The notes beneath the pieces are model-generated. The model was not told the origin of the DNA, searched no databases, and saw only the letters and a list, made by a program, of their open reading frames with translations. The position numbers and the translations under genes are program-made. Below are positions 1-12,711 of a DNA stretch of 64,000 nt, in pieces; the stretch's first letter is position 1; every line of letters begins with the position of its first letter. The stretch is from Leucosporidium creatinivorum (taxonomy: Eukaryota > Basidiomycota > Microbotryomycetes > Leucosporidiales > Leucosporidiaceae), in contig BCKL01000002.1 of assembly GCA_001600635.1 (NCBI GenBank), positions 1,367,425 through 1,431,424 on the forward strand. Direction: 5' to 3'.

Positions 1-3000
1 GAAGGTGGAAGGGTCAGCATCGTCTCGAAACGTAGCAGAGGGGATGGTGCACACCTGGCTCTTGACTTCGAGGTACTGGGCGAGGAGATCCTGCGCCGTA
101 GCATCGCTGGGGTCGGAGGGCTGTCGAAGAGGCGAAGTCAGCGTCGCTCTTCTGTTTGAGTTCGTAGAGACACTCACCATATAGTGGAACTCGGTAGGAA
201 GCGTGTTTGATCCTATGTGGAGAAAAGAGAGTGAGCACGAGCGAGAGTGCGAAGCGGGCGCCGAACTCACCTTCGAGAAGATCCAGCGGGTTGACGTATG
301 CACGACCGACGAGTACAGATTTGTAGAGTACCTCGAACGAAACTTGGTTGGTGTGGAGAATGAGGGGCGCGGGGTTGTCGAGGATCGTATCGAGCGAGAT
401 CCTGCGGAGAGCGAGAGATGAGCGATCGCACTCGGCGCGAAGGGCAAGAAAGAGCTCACCTGAGGAAGTCTGAACCACCAGTCTCACTGAAGGGATCACC
501 TCCTCCTCCGCCGAGAACGACAGGAGCTGTAGTGGAGCCTAGATCAGCAGCTGAGCGACGAGGTGGAGGGAAGCGAACTCACTTTCGGGGATCGTAGCTT
601 TGCCGCCAAAGCCGGCAATTCCCTCAAAGGCCGTCTTGACGTCGAAGGGGATGCCAGAGATGGGGATGTTGCCTGCTGCCGTTTGAGCGGTGACTGAGGG
701 CGGCAGCGGAAGTCAGCGAGGGGGGCCGAGGACATGCCACGCTTCGAGCTCACCGTTTGCTCCTCCGTGCAGACCGAAGTCGACGTTGGCCTGATTCGTG
801 ATAGCTGAGAAGAAGGACTGGTACGCTCCGTTGTTGAGAGACTCGAAGGTCGCCGCCTGCAGGATTTGGATGACGAGTTCGGCCTGGGAGAGCAGGGTAA
901 GTGAGGTTAAAGTGTGACTGCGAGACGACTCCACTCACTTCTTGGCCAGTAGAAGTATCAGAGCGAACGACATCTTGAACGGGAACGAGGAGCACGCCGG
1001 CGTCGGTTCCACCGTAGTTGCTGGACAGCGAGATGTGGGTTAGCGCCGACTCACGGATCGAAACAGCTGCGGAACGTACATGATGAAGTTGCCACCAGCT
1101 TGGATCGGCTTGAGGGAGAATCCGAAGGGGTTCCTGCGCGCCGCGAGGGTCAGTCGAGAATCAGCCGCGAGGAAGAAGCGTCGAACTCACTTGAACGTCA
1201 CATCGGTCTCGTTGTTCTGCACCAAAGCAGCGTAGTCTTGACTCGCCTGCTGTAGAGTGACTGTGAGATCCTTGAGAGTGATGTCGTAGATGATCTGGTA
1301 CTTCTCGCCGGGGAGCGAGACGTTGAGGGCGAGCTGTGGAGTGTGGAAGGTCAGCGCGCCGCCTCGCCGAGCTCTGCGACAGTACGTACCTCCTTGAAGG
1401 CTGCCGATAGCCAGTTGACTGGGCGCGAAGGCTGAGCGGGCGAGATGACAGATTCTCCCGTAACGGTTAGCGGTACGTCCTCGCCGGCCAAGAACATCGA
1501 GAAGACCTCGCCGAGCGAGTCCAAGCCCGCTTGATCCGAGCGGTAGAGGATGGTGCCCGTGAGAGGAAGAGCAGTGGTGGACTTTGGCGGGAGTGTGAGA
1601 TCCTTGCCGTTGACGGGTCCAATCTCCTGTCCCTTGTAGGAGGCGATAAAGGAGACGTCTCCGAGAGTGATGCCGAGGTTCGAGGGCGAGGGAATGAGCG
1701 AGTCGAGGGACAGCTTGATTCCTGGTGGAGAGGAGGAATCTCCAGGGAAGTCGGGCTGTGAGAAAGGCGATACAGCGCAGTAGAGTAGAGGGATGGGAGT
1801 GAAGTGAAAAAGTCAGCCGTGCTCCGAGAGGAGGAGGCGAGGAGAAGCGGCTCACGTTGGTGACAGTGACTCCCGGCGCGAGCTTGTTGAAGGCGTCGAA
1901 CGTAACATTCTTGGTAAGAGTGACGTTGTCGAAGATTGTTCCTGCGAGAGCGAAGGGGGTCAGCTCGATCCTGCGCCGAACCTCGCATCTCACTTACCAA
2001 GCGCGTAAACTCGCAGGGCGTCCGTGGTGATGGTCCAAGTGAACGAGGGGTTGTTGAGCAGGTACGCGGTAAAGCTCGTGAAGGCTCCAAGGTCGGTGAT
2101 CTGCAGGATGCCGGTCGTCTCGAGGTCGGGAACCGAGGCGCCTCCAGGCGAACAGATGGGAGGGAGCAGGATGTTGGCAATGTTGGCTCCTTGAAAGATG
2201 ACATCGACGCCTTGAGGGAACTCGATGAGGGCATCGAAAGGTCCTCTGTAGAGCGACACCAGTCAGCGAGCCTGCTGCCGAGCCGAGGAGCATGTTCAGA
2301 ACCTACGCGTTGAGCAGCGATCCCTTGAGCGCAACAGTGAATCCATTGTCGGTAACATTCGTAACGGTTCCTCCAGTGAAGGCGAGCGTGGCCTCGTCGA
2401 CGATGTGCGAGACAACTGCGAGAGAGCGCCCGAGTCAGCAACGATTCGAGAGCGAGCTTTCGGTCGAGCGGTGGCTTACTAGTCTTGCCGATGATACCTG
2501 TCAAGTAGAGTACAGACTTGTCGAGCTCGGTGGGAACGTCCTTTTGCACGAAAGCGAGGTCTGAGGGGCGGAGCGAGGGAGAGTCAGTCGAGTGTCGAGA
2601 GGGCACGAGAAAGGCGACTCACCCGTCTGGTAGTCGTCGAGCTTAGTGGTCGTAGAGATGGTCAAGTCGGTCCTGAGGTTCGCTACAGCAGCAAGAATGA
2701 GGCCAGCAACCTCTTGCGTGGTACCCGTCGGCGCGCACTGCGAGAGGGAAGAGAGTCAGCGGTCGCTCTCGGTCGCTCGCTCGCGCAGTCGACTCACCGT
2801 CTCGGCCTTTGTGTTGACTGAAGTGGTCACCTTGGAGTCGGTGGACGGTAGACTGAGCACGTAGGCGAACTCGGGAACTGTCGTGCTTGTCAGCGAAGGA
2901 GCCAGCAAGCGAGTCATTCGGCGGAGGCTTACGAAGGATACCGAGATCGACTCCTTGCGCTTGCGCGGCAGCCTCAAGGAACTGGATGAGGAACTTGGGA

Positions 3001-6000
3001 TCCGTGGTGAGGGTGAAGGGAAGCTTGCGCGAAGTGATGTTTTTGTGACCGCCTGCCGAGATGACGGGGTCCAAAGTCGGCTGGTTAATCTGTCCCAAGT
3101 AGAACGACTCGTAGGTAGCGTTGGCGATGACGCCGAGTAGGTTGATCGACGCCGTGAACGGATTGGAGAGGTCGAACGTCGCATCAGCAGTGACTCCGGG
3201 CTGGCCGATGGTGAGCGGGAAAGAGAGCGCTGCAGAGGTCGGCGAGTCAGCGAGGCGCTCATTCAGATAAGACAGAAACCGAGCACTTACAAGCCTTGGT
3301 GATGAGCAGCTGGTGGATCGCAGGAATGGTGGTCGCAATCTTGATGGTCGAGAGGGCGGGTTGGAGCGAGCCGTAAGGTGTAGTCGTGTCCGTGCCGGCA
3401 ATGTTGACGGCCGAGTCGATGCCTTGAATGTAATTCTCGAGCAGGACTTGACCAGCAGCAGTCGAGGCGCCGCCAGTCGGCGCGTAATGGACCTCGGTGC
3501 CCAAATTGTTGACGCCCGGGATGAGGAGAAGGTCGCCGATGAGGACACTGCCGATGATCTGGGACTGGAACTCGAGGCCGAACGTGACGTCGTTGGTCTG
3601 TAGCGAGGTAGACGAGGAGGGAAAGGTCAGCTCGACTGGTGCGCGAGGATTTGAGAGGCTCGGCGCACGATGATGGTAAGGTTGGAAGGATTGTAGAGCG
3701 AGGCATCGGCGTTGATCTGCAAGTAGTCGGGGAATCCGTGGTAGACGTCCCTGAAGGGTGAATAGCGAGTCAGCCAACTCGCAACGGGCTTCGCGAGCGC
3801 GAGAAACTCACAAGTTCGAGACGACGGTCGGCCGGGCGTTGAGCGACTGGATACCGAGAAGGCTAGTCTCCACCGAGAATGGAATGCCGGTGATGGGAAT
3901 ATCTCCAGCGTTCGTGCCCGCCGTGACTGGAAGAGAAGCGAAGGGTCAGCCTCAGCTCGGCGAAGGGCGGCAGCCGCGAAACGACGAACCGTTGGCCGCT
4001 CCGTGCAAATTGAAGGTGACGCCAGCCGTGTTGGTGATATCGTTGAAGAAGACTCCAAACGCATTGTTGTCGAGCGACTGAAGAATCCTCTTGTCCTTGA
4101 AGTCGAGCACGAGCGCGGCATCTTGTCCCGTCGACGTCTCGGCTCGAACGGCGTCGGCGACGGGAAGGGTGAGAACAGCAGTGTCGACGTTCTTGTAGTT
4201 GATGAAAAACTCGCCACCAGCTTGCTTGGCCGTGAGCGAGAAGCCGAAGGGGTTCCTGCGGGAAGCGAAAGTCAGGGCTCGCCGAGGTGGGCGAAAGCTG
4301 AGAGGGACTCACTTGTACACTACATCGGTCTCGTTGTTCTGCGAAGGAACCGAGTACGCTTCGGACTGCTCCGTGATAGTGATGGTGAGGTCTTGGAGCT
4401 TGATCTGGTGGCCGGAAGTGGTCAGCACAAGCTCTCCGAGGATGTGAGCCGCCTCGACTCACGCTCGAGATGATGTCGTATTTGTGACCGGGGAGGATGA
4501 CTTGGAGCGTGAGCTTCTTGAAAGCGGCGGAGAGCCAGTCGACGGGCTTGTTGGGCTGAGCTGGCGACACGACCTGCTGTCCTGTGACGGCGAGCGTCTG
4601 ATTCTCGCCGGCGAGGAAGCCGGAGAAGAGGTGACCGAGGGACTGGGTGCTGGCCGCAGAGGTACGCTCGAGGATGGTACCGGTGAGCTGAGTGTTGGTG
4701 GTGGCGAGGGGCGCAAGAGTAAGGCCGTTGGCGACGACGGGGCCGACCAGCTGTCCTTCGAACTTGGCTTCGAAAGTAGCTTGACCGAGCTGAGAGTCGA
4801 AAGAGCGAGGTTAGCGAGCGATCCCACGCTACATAGCAATCTCCGACGCACCTCGATACCAAGGTTACTGGGCGAAGGAATCGAAGTGTCGGTGACGAGC
4901 TTAATACCCTTCGGCGACTGCGAGTCGCCCGGGAAGTCGGGGTTGACGATGGTGACGCCCGGTAGTCCGTTGAAAGCCGAGAAGGAGACATCCTTGGTCA
5001 GAACAGCGTTGTCGAAGATGGTGCCGAGGGCGAGAACTCGAAGCTTGTTTGTCGTGACTGGCAGGGGGAACAGCGAGGTCAGCTCTCGCACGCCGAGCAG
5101 CGACGTCGAACAACGCACTGGTCCAGGTGAAGCCGGGGTTGAGCAAGATGTAGGTCGCAAAGTCGGTGAAGCGTCCCTTGTTGCTGATGGTGAGGATGCC
5201 GGTCGTCTGCAAGTTGGGCACGCCTGAGCCTCCAGCGCTGCAAATGGGCGGCAGCGCGATAGTAGCGATCTTGTTGCCTTGCCAAATGACGTCGACTCCC
5301 TCGGGGAACTCGATGAGAGCGTCGAAGGGACCACTGCGAAGCGAGATAGCGTCAGCGCAGCTCGGCGAGCTTGGAAGGGAGACGATCGTACGCGTCGAGG
5401 AGCGAGCCGGTTAGAGCGACGGTGAAGCCGTTGTCTGTCACGTTGGTGACGAGTCCGCTCGAGAATGAGAGCTTTGCGACGTCGATGATGTTGCTGACAA
5501 CTGAAGATGTCGCCGAGAGGGATCAGCTCGGCGCGTGTCGCGAAGCTCGGTTCATCACTCACTCGTCTTGCCGATGGTGCCAACGAGGTTGAACACATCA
5601 TCAGCGAGAACCGTAGGGACGTTGTTCTGCACGAAGTTGAGCGGGGTCTGGTAGTCGTCGAGGCGGACGGTAGATTCGAGTGTCAGATTCGTCTTGAGGT
5701 TCTTGACGGCGGCGAGGATGAGCGCCTTAACGGCAGCGGTGGTTCCCGTAGGTGCGCAGGTCTCGGGCTGAGGGTTGACGGTAGTGATGATGGACGAAGA
5801 AGTCGATCGAAGACCGAGGACGTAGGCAAACTCGGGCACTGAAGGAGGAAGGGTCAGCTCGGCGAGAGAAGGGCGACGCAGGCGAAGACTACGCACGGAG
5901 GATGCCCAAATCGACGCCTTGGGAAGAGGCTGCCGCCTCGATGAACTCGATGAGCGCCTTGGGATCAATGTTGAGGTTGAAACTGTTGCGCGAGAGAAAG

Positions 6001-9000
6001 TCAGCTTTTCGGCGAGTGCTGCTTGAGAGTGGAGGGGAGGAGCTCACGGCACGACTCGAGAGGTGATGGTGGTATGACCAGAGGCGCTGATGGTAGGGTT
6101 GAGGCCCTTGACCTTGATCTGACCCAGTCCGATCCCATGGAAGCTGGCGTTGGCGACGATGTCGACCAGGTTGATGGACGCCGTGAACGGGTTGTTGAGA
6201 GCGAAAGTAGCGTCCGCGATGCCGGTCTCCCCGATGTTGAGAGGGAAGTCCAAGTTGGCCTGAGTGACGAGAAGCTGCTCGAGGGGCGGGATGGTCGTCG
6301 CCAGCTGGATGGACTTGAGCGCTTCCTTCAGGGAGGCGATAGGCGTAGTGCCGTCGGTTCCGACGATGAGCGTATCCGAAGCGATACCCTGGACGTAGTT
6401 CTCGAGCAGGATCTGCGACAGAGCGTCGTCAGCGAAAGCAAGACCAGGGCGCCAGCGCGAGAACTCACCTGACCCGATGCTTGCGCTGCACCTCCCGATG
6501 GCTGGTAGTGGACAGCAGTGGGGACCTTGTTGTCGCCGGGAGTGAGGACCAGACCCGCAATGTCCGCTGTGCCGATGATCTGGCTTTGGAACGAAAGGCC
6601 GAAGGCGACGTCGCCGGTCTGCGAGGAGTAAGGGTCAGATCGTCTCTCAGGGCCATTCGGAGCTCAGAGCTTACACCGATGGTGATGTTGGAGGGATTGT
6701 AGAGCGCCGCGTTGACGTTGATCTGGAGGTAGTCCGAGAAGCCGTGGAAAACGTCGCTGAAAGAGGAACGGGTCAGCTTCTTTCGGCGGGGGAGGTTCGC
6801 CGATGCGCTCACAGGTCCGATACTACAGCAGGCTTGGCGTTGAGGCCTTGCAGACCGAGCAGTGAGGTATCGACGTTGAAAGCGATGGCGTCGAGGCTCA
6901 ACATTCCGACCGCGGTGGCGGCGAGAGCTGGGGGAGGAGCCCGTCCATGTCAGCGAGCGGCGTGGAAACAACTCGGAGGAAAAGACTCACTATCCGCCGA
7001 TCCATGCAAGTCCATCGCGACCGAGGTCCCATCAGTCGTAGTTGTGAGGAAAGATGAGAAGCCCGAGTTGTCGACCGAGGTGAAGGGGACGTTCGAGAAG
7101 GCGAGGAGGAGGGTCCTGGCCACTACATCGGTCTTGGCGGGTCCAAGGGGGACTTTGAGAGTAGCAAAGTCGCCGGCGGCGCGCTTGACCAGACGAGATG
7201 AGCCAGCAGCGCCGCCTTGCGTTCCTGCAGTGATGCCGGTCTGCGCGAGAAGCAGGGAGGTTAGCGTGAGCTTCCAAAACGCTCGGAAAGAAGAGAACCA
7301 GAAAGAAGAAGAAACCTACAGCAATCTGCTGAATGTCGACGGGGAAGGCGAAGGGGAGCTGGAACTTGGCGATCGTATCGTCGGTCGAGAAGTTGGGCGC
7401 CCACGGTTGAGCCTCGGTGAAGAAGAGGGACAGCGAGTTAATGGTAATGCTGTTGATGACTTGGAGGTTCTGCGCTGCTGGCAGGACGACCGCGATGGCG
7501 AGCTGCTTGATGCCCTCGTTGAGCCAGGTGCAGTCCGAAGGTCCCGCCGACTGGCCGTGAACGACGAGGTCGCTTGGAACTCCATGCACGAATCCGTTGA
7601 AGATGGTCCTGGAGAGACGAAGGTGTGAGCTTCGAGCCTACGCCTACATCAGGAGAGCACTCACGAGACGTCGGCGAGTCCTTCGGGCGTCGACTGCGGA
7701 ACGAGGCGACCCGCCAAAGGCAGCTGAATGGTGGTCTTGGGAAGCAGGTCAAACGCGGCGGTGGAAGCAGCAGGACCGATGGTAGTCGCTCCGAAGGTGT
7801 TGGAGAAGCTGATCTGAGAGAGGGCAACGCCGACCGACGAGGGGTTGGTGAGCGAGGTCGCCAGGGTAAGCGAGATGCCACCAGCGGGGTCGTTGCTGGG
7901 TAGGTCAAAGGCGTTGATGGTGACGAGATCCTTGAAGCCGTTCATACCGTCGAGGACGACGTCCTTCATGATAGAGATGCCTGTGGGAGGGCGAAGTCAG
8001 CCTCGGTGCTCAGCTGGCCGAGAGATGAGCGCTCACCATCTACCGTAATGCCCAACGCAGAGACGGAGAGACCTTCTCCGTAGATCTGCCACGTGAACGA
8101 CGGCTGCGTGAGGAGGTAGCCGGTGAACCTGCCAAGAGAAGAAAGAGTCAGTCCTCGTCGCCGAGTGACGTCGAGCCGCTAAAGCTTACTCGGTGAGATG
8201 GTCGAGGTTGGCGACCGCAAATTGAGCGCTGAGATTGAGCTGAGCACCTTGATCGCCGACGAGCGAGACCTGAAGGAGCGATTCGGGTCAGATTCGGTTG
8301 CTCAAGCGCCGAAGCGATGCGCGACCTACGTTGGGCATCGCGATCTGGCCGAGTGGCTGCCCGTTCCAGCCGACAGTGAGTCCCTGCGTGAAGGTGATGA
8401 CAGCGTCGAAGGGTCCCGAGTTGGTGATGGCGCCGGCGAGACCGGTGGTGAAGGCTGCGAACGAGACATCGTCAGCAAAGTCGTTCTGCCTCGACGAGCG
8501 AGCGACTTACCAGTGTTGGAGGGGTTGCTGATCAGGACGGTGGTGACAGAGAGGATGGCCTCATCGACAATCTTCTGGACGATGGGCTGGGCGAGGACGG
8601 GCAACAGCAGCTGCGGGAAAGTAGAGCGCAAGGTCAACGATCACGCTCGCGCAAAGCGCGCCACGAGACTCACAGTCAAACTTGAATCGGTGTAGGCGGG
8701 TACTCCAAGTTGCGAGTAGGTGAGAGCCGTCTCGTATTCACCGATGTTGAGCTTGGAGAGCAGGTCGACGCCGACTTCGAGTCCCGCGAAGGCCTCGAGG
8801 ACGAACGACGGAAGGTCGAAGCTGCCGGGGGAAGCAGTTAGCGAACGCTCTGGAGAAATAGGAGAAGGAACACTGTTAAAGCTCACCCCGTGTAGATGTT
8901 CCTCTTCTGCAAGCCGCGCCTCTCGAACGTCAGATCCGTCTCGTTACCAAGCGCCGAGCTCGCCTCGAACTCGCTAAGGCCATCGTAGGTCTGCATGCCG

Positions 9001-11700
9001 CCGATAAGGTTGCGCTTCGCTCGACGAGCAGTCGGGTTGGGCGTCGAAGGCGTAAGCGTGTAGCCTCCAAGGGCGATGATGCCGTCGAGCTGCTCGGTCG
9101 GCAAGCCAGCATCGACGACGAGAGCGCGAAGGAGACTGAAGATGTCGGGAGGGTAGAGGTTGAGGTCGCTGTGAAGGTACAGCTGGTCAGCTATTAGTCG
9201 CAGGGGCATGGTGAGAGCGCACAGCGACGTACAAGCCCAGAGTAGGCGAGATGCTCTTGGCCTTGCCCGAAGCTGGGAAATCGGTGTTCTGCACGATCGA
9301 GCCGACGAAGAGGCCGAAGGCGGTGATGTTGCTCTGGATGTTGGTGATCATGAGGTCGGTGGTGAAAGGGTTGTTGAGCGAGACGATGGCGTCTGCCATG
9401 TTATTGGCTCGGCCTGTCGTGCTGAGGACGGTGAGGTTGGCGTAATCGAGCAGCTTGGTCTTGAGGCCGGGGAGCGTGGCGTTGAGGTGTAGAGCCATGA
9501 AAGCTTGCGTAAGCGAGTCGGTCTCCGTCGAGCCGTTGACTGGCGAGGGAGCGAGGGTTTCAGCTCGGCTTCAAGGGCCTCGGCACTACTCGCAGTGGGG
9601 AGCTTACATCCCGAGATCTTGAGAGCGGTATCCTTGCCAGCGACGAAGTCGTTGAGGGTCGCGAGCGAGCCGTTGTTCGAGTTGGCTTGGAAGTAGGAGA
9701 CCGAGGCGTGCTCTTGATAGCCGGTCGTGAGGTGAAGGTCCTGTAGACGACTCGAGTCAGTAGTCGGTGCTCTCCCAAGGCGAGGGTGAAGCAGTACGTA
9801 CAGGCAAGACCGCCGTGCCGAGGAAGCTGTCTCCGGCGAAGAGCTGGAAAGTGACGTTGCCGACCTCAAGGTCGAGGTTGGAGGGGTTCGTAAGCCCGAC
9901 GAGGATGTTGAGTAGGATCGCATCGGGAGTTCCTCCGACGACATCGACACTCTGGATGAGGGTCGGGTTGGTAGCGAGGCTCTCGAGCCCGATGAGCCCA
10001 GCGGGGACGGTGAACCCGATACCGTCGAGCTTGACTTGACCGAGTGGGGTGTTGGTGATGGCAGTGGTGTTACCGACGAGGGCAAAGGTCGATCCGTTGG
10101 TAGTGGTTAGGTCGTAGGTGAACTGGGAGAAAGTCCTGCGGCGTGAAAGGTGAAGTTCAGCTCGGCGCCTCCTCCTCGTCGCTCTCGTCTTCCGCTGACT
10201 CACAAGTGATCCGTGTAGCTGGGTCCGATGGTCAGAGGCGCGAGAGGAAGATCCAAGTCGATCGAGCCGGTCGTGTAGCCCGCGTTGCGAGTGAGGATTG
10301 TCGTCTTGGACATGCCGAGGGGCGACGAGAGCGAGGCGACCGCGGTACGGTTATCGACGATGGCGAATCTGTGAATGGGTGAGACAAGTCAGAAAAGTCC
10401 GATGAGCGAGCTGAGTCGAAGCTGAGCATACTGGTTGGCGAGCTCCACGATGTCGAGCGAGAAGCCAAAAGGAAGTCCGAAAGCAGCCTGCGAGCGAGTG
10501 AGCGAGAAGGGTCAGCTACGAGTCTCGTGATTCGTAATGCCTCAGCGACCACTCACCGTGACCTGACTCGAGTTGGCCATGGGAGCGTAAGGCGCGCTCG
10601 GGTCGAACGCGAGACTCAAGGCCTTGATGTTGATGCCATTGATGGGCGAGATCCTGCCCGTCGGCGAGATGAGAGGCACGTTGAGGACCAAAGCCTTGAT
10701 ACCGGCGCTTAGCCAGCTGATCACCTCGCCCGAGGGCAGGTTGACGCTTAATCCTCGCGCTTGAACGGGGGTCGACTCGCCGTTGAGGTAGCGCGAGAAG
10801 ACCACCGAGAGCTTCTCGAGAGCGGCAGGATCGTTCGTGTAGGGGACGAGGCGGCCGACGAGGTGGATATTGTTGACGCCGGCTGTGAGGTTGACGGCTG
10901 AGGCGGTTTGGGCGGGGCCGAGGTAGAGGTCCTCGTACCAGAGGCCGACGGTGAGGATACCGATCTCGACTCCGAAAGCACTGTGGTGAGGATTCAAGGT
11001 TAGCAAAGGCCCTCCACAGGCTACAGATCAAGCGCAGGCCGACTGACCTCGGGTTGGTGAACTGAGTCTGAACCGAAAGCGAGACGCCTCCCGCGGGATC
11101 ATCCCCAGGGAGCTGAAAGTCGGTGATGGTGACGTCGGTCATGTTGGCCATTCCGGGGAGGGTGAGATCCTGCGAAGCGAGATCGATGTCAGCACGGCGA
11201 GGCGGGCAGTCGAGTCGGCGCTTTCGCTCACCTTGACGAAGTCGAGCTTGTTGGCTGCGATGAAACCGAAAGCCTTTGCTTGCACGCTCTCGGACTTGAG
11301 ACGCCAGGTGAAGGACTCTTGCGTGATGAGGTCTGGGAGAGGAGCGAAGCCAGGTCAGCGCCGAGATCCCCGCCTCTCTGTTCCCAAGCAAACTCACATT
11401 CGGTGAAACGAGAGAAGCCCTCGAGATCATCGATGATGAACTCGGTAAGCTGCTTGATCCTTCCGTGTCCAGCAGCGACGCCGATGGGCTCCAGCGCAAA
11501 GTGACCGAGCTGCAGCTCCTTCTCGACGTTCTCGGGGGCGATCCAGTGTACATAGACGGGCCTCTCGAAGTAGAGATGAGCTGGGAAGATGCCGACCTTG
11601 CGTGCTTGTCCTTCGAGGGTGAGGGTGAAGGACGAGTTGGAAGCGCGAGTGATGTTGGAGGTTTGGACGTCGAGCACCGAAGTCTTGAGGGTGTGAATGG
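1..11700 (-). repeat. Four tandem ~3.1 kb coding units in the DUF3712 gene
   Basis: Equivalent motifs recur at near-even spacing. FTW-type segments lie near 11310 (ESFTWRLKSES), 8085 (PSFTWQIYGEG), 5130 (NPGFTWT) and 2050 (NPSFTWTITTD). The DPAGG/SPKG segment lies near 11100, 7880, 4915 and 1725. The LNNPFT/LSNPFT segment lies near 9360, 6190 and 3150. Unit length is therefore about 3.0-3.2 kb of genomic DNA including introns. Units 3 and 4 look most alike (SIPSPSNLGIE and LIPSPSNLGIT), units 1 and 2 share DPAGG and GRLVP, so the duplications look sequential. Introns fall at similar places in each unit, which suggests copying at the DNA level. Confidence 0.7.
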
Positions 11701-12427
11701 CGACGGCGCGGAGGACGGGGAAGACGAGGATGAGGATGGAGACCTGTGATACAGAAGAGCGAAGGTCAAAGGGAGTCGCGAGCGCAAGAGACGAGATCGC
11801 CGCCATCCGCCGAAGAAGGAGGCGCAAAAGGGGGAGACGGAGACTTGCCAGGAGAGTGATGATTCCGAGGATAGGACAGAGGATGTGGCACTTGCGCGAG
11901 CGCCAAATGGGCTTCTTAGCCATAGGTGTACCTACAGAAGCAGACGTCAGCCTTCTTCCCAAAGATGGCCGATCGCGTGAGTCGGCGCGAAAGGGGAAAG
12001 GCAAGGCTCACCAATGGCTGCAAGCAGTCCGATGGGCACGGCGGCCTTGTAGGTATCATCATCATCCGAATCCGAATCTCCAGCCGTCGCGGCAGCACCT
12101 CCTCCTGCAGCGGCGCCGGCGCTAGAATCGGTGGTGAACGAGCTCCGGCGACCAGGTTGTTGCCCGCCTGTAGCTAAAGGAGCGGTCGAAGAATTGCCGG
12201 AACGAGACGAAGCAGCAGTAGCAGGTCGAAGATATGCGTCCTGTTGTGTAGAGAGTCGAGTCAGCATGTACAACTCTAGCGAGAGCGAAACGGCGAAAGC
12301 TCACCTCGCCCATTGAATGCGGCTCCTCGTGAGCTCGGAAGGGGACATGAGTCCTCGCCGCTGCAGGCTGTTGTACAGCAGACGAGGTGGCGGATGCGCC
12401 GTCTCCCTGAGAAGAGGCGGGCCACAT
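1..12427 (-). CDS. Giant DUF3712/Tag1-like membrane protein, 3' end outside window
   Basis: The start ATG is at 12427. The first exons encode a low-complexity cytosolic head with an acidic DSDSDDDD run. One membrane helix follows, formed across the 11744-11848 intron (CPILGIITLL joined to VSILILVFPVLRA). The rest is a long series of beta-rich segments with N-glycosylation sites and recurring motifs such as LNNPFT, PSFTW and DPAGG, as in fungal DUF3712 proteins. That family is related to yeast Tag1 (YLR173W), a vacuolar membrane protein needed to end autophagy; its lumen-facing part has LEA-2-like domains. I infer a type II membrane protein facing the vacuole or secretory lumen. The gene has well over twenty introns, mostly with GTCAGC branch complements on the plus strand. 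Four similar units fill the window and the reading frame leaves it at position 1, so the protein exceeds about 3,000 residues, far longer than Tag1. The family is fairly clear; the vacuolar autophagy role is only by analogy. Confidence 0.75.
11744..11848 (-). other. GC-AG intron inside the membrane helix
   Basis: On the minus strand the exon ends CTCCTG and the intron opens GCAAGT, the classical GC-type donor. It closes with TTGACCTTCGCTCTTCTGTATCACAG, which has the usual branch-like motif. Splicing joins GIITLL to VSILILVFPVLRA in frame and gives one continuous hydrophobic helix. The 105 bp intron has no in-frame stop; retention would add 35 residues rich in arginine and leucine in the middle of the helix. 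Confidence 0.6.
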
Positions 12428-12711
12428 CCTGGGCGAAAGTCGGCGCTAAAGAAGGCGAGAAACGGCGACCTTCTGCTGTTGTTGTCGGCGGAAGGTGAGG
12501 AAGCTGTGGGGGGTTGGTTAGTAGGAGGGGCCGCTCAGGGGGCAGAGCGCGGTGTGTTTGGGCTGTAAGTTAGTAGATATAAGCGAGCAGCGAGTGGGCA
12601 CGAAAGGGGCGGAGAGAAAGGACTGAGAGCGGGGGAGAGGGGGAGGTGCCCCAAAGGGGGTTCGGCGGCGACTCGGTGACCGCCTAGCGCCAGATCCGAT
12701 CGTGTGGCCAT
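12428..12711. other. Intergenic stretch upstream of the DUF3712 gene
   Basis: Holds the presumed promoter and 5' untranslated region of the minus-strand DUF3712 gene and the 3' end of the weak minus-strand gene upstream of it. I see no coding signal, repeat or RNA gene here. Confidence 0.4.
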
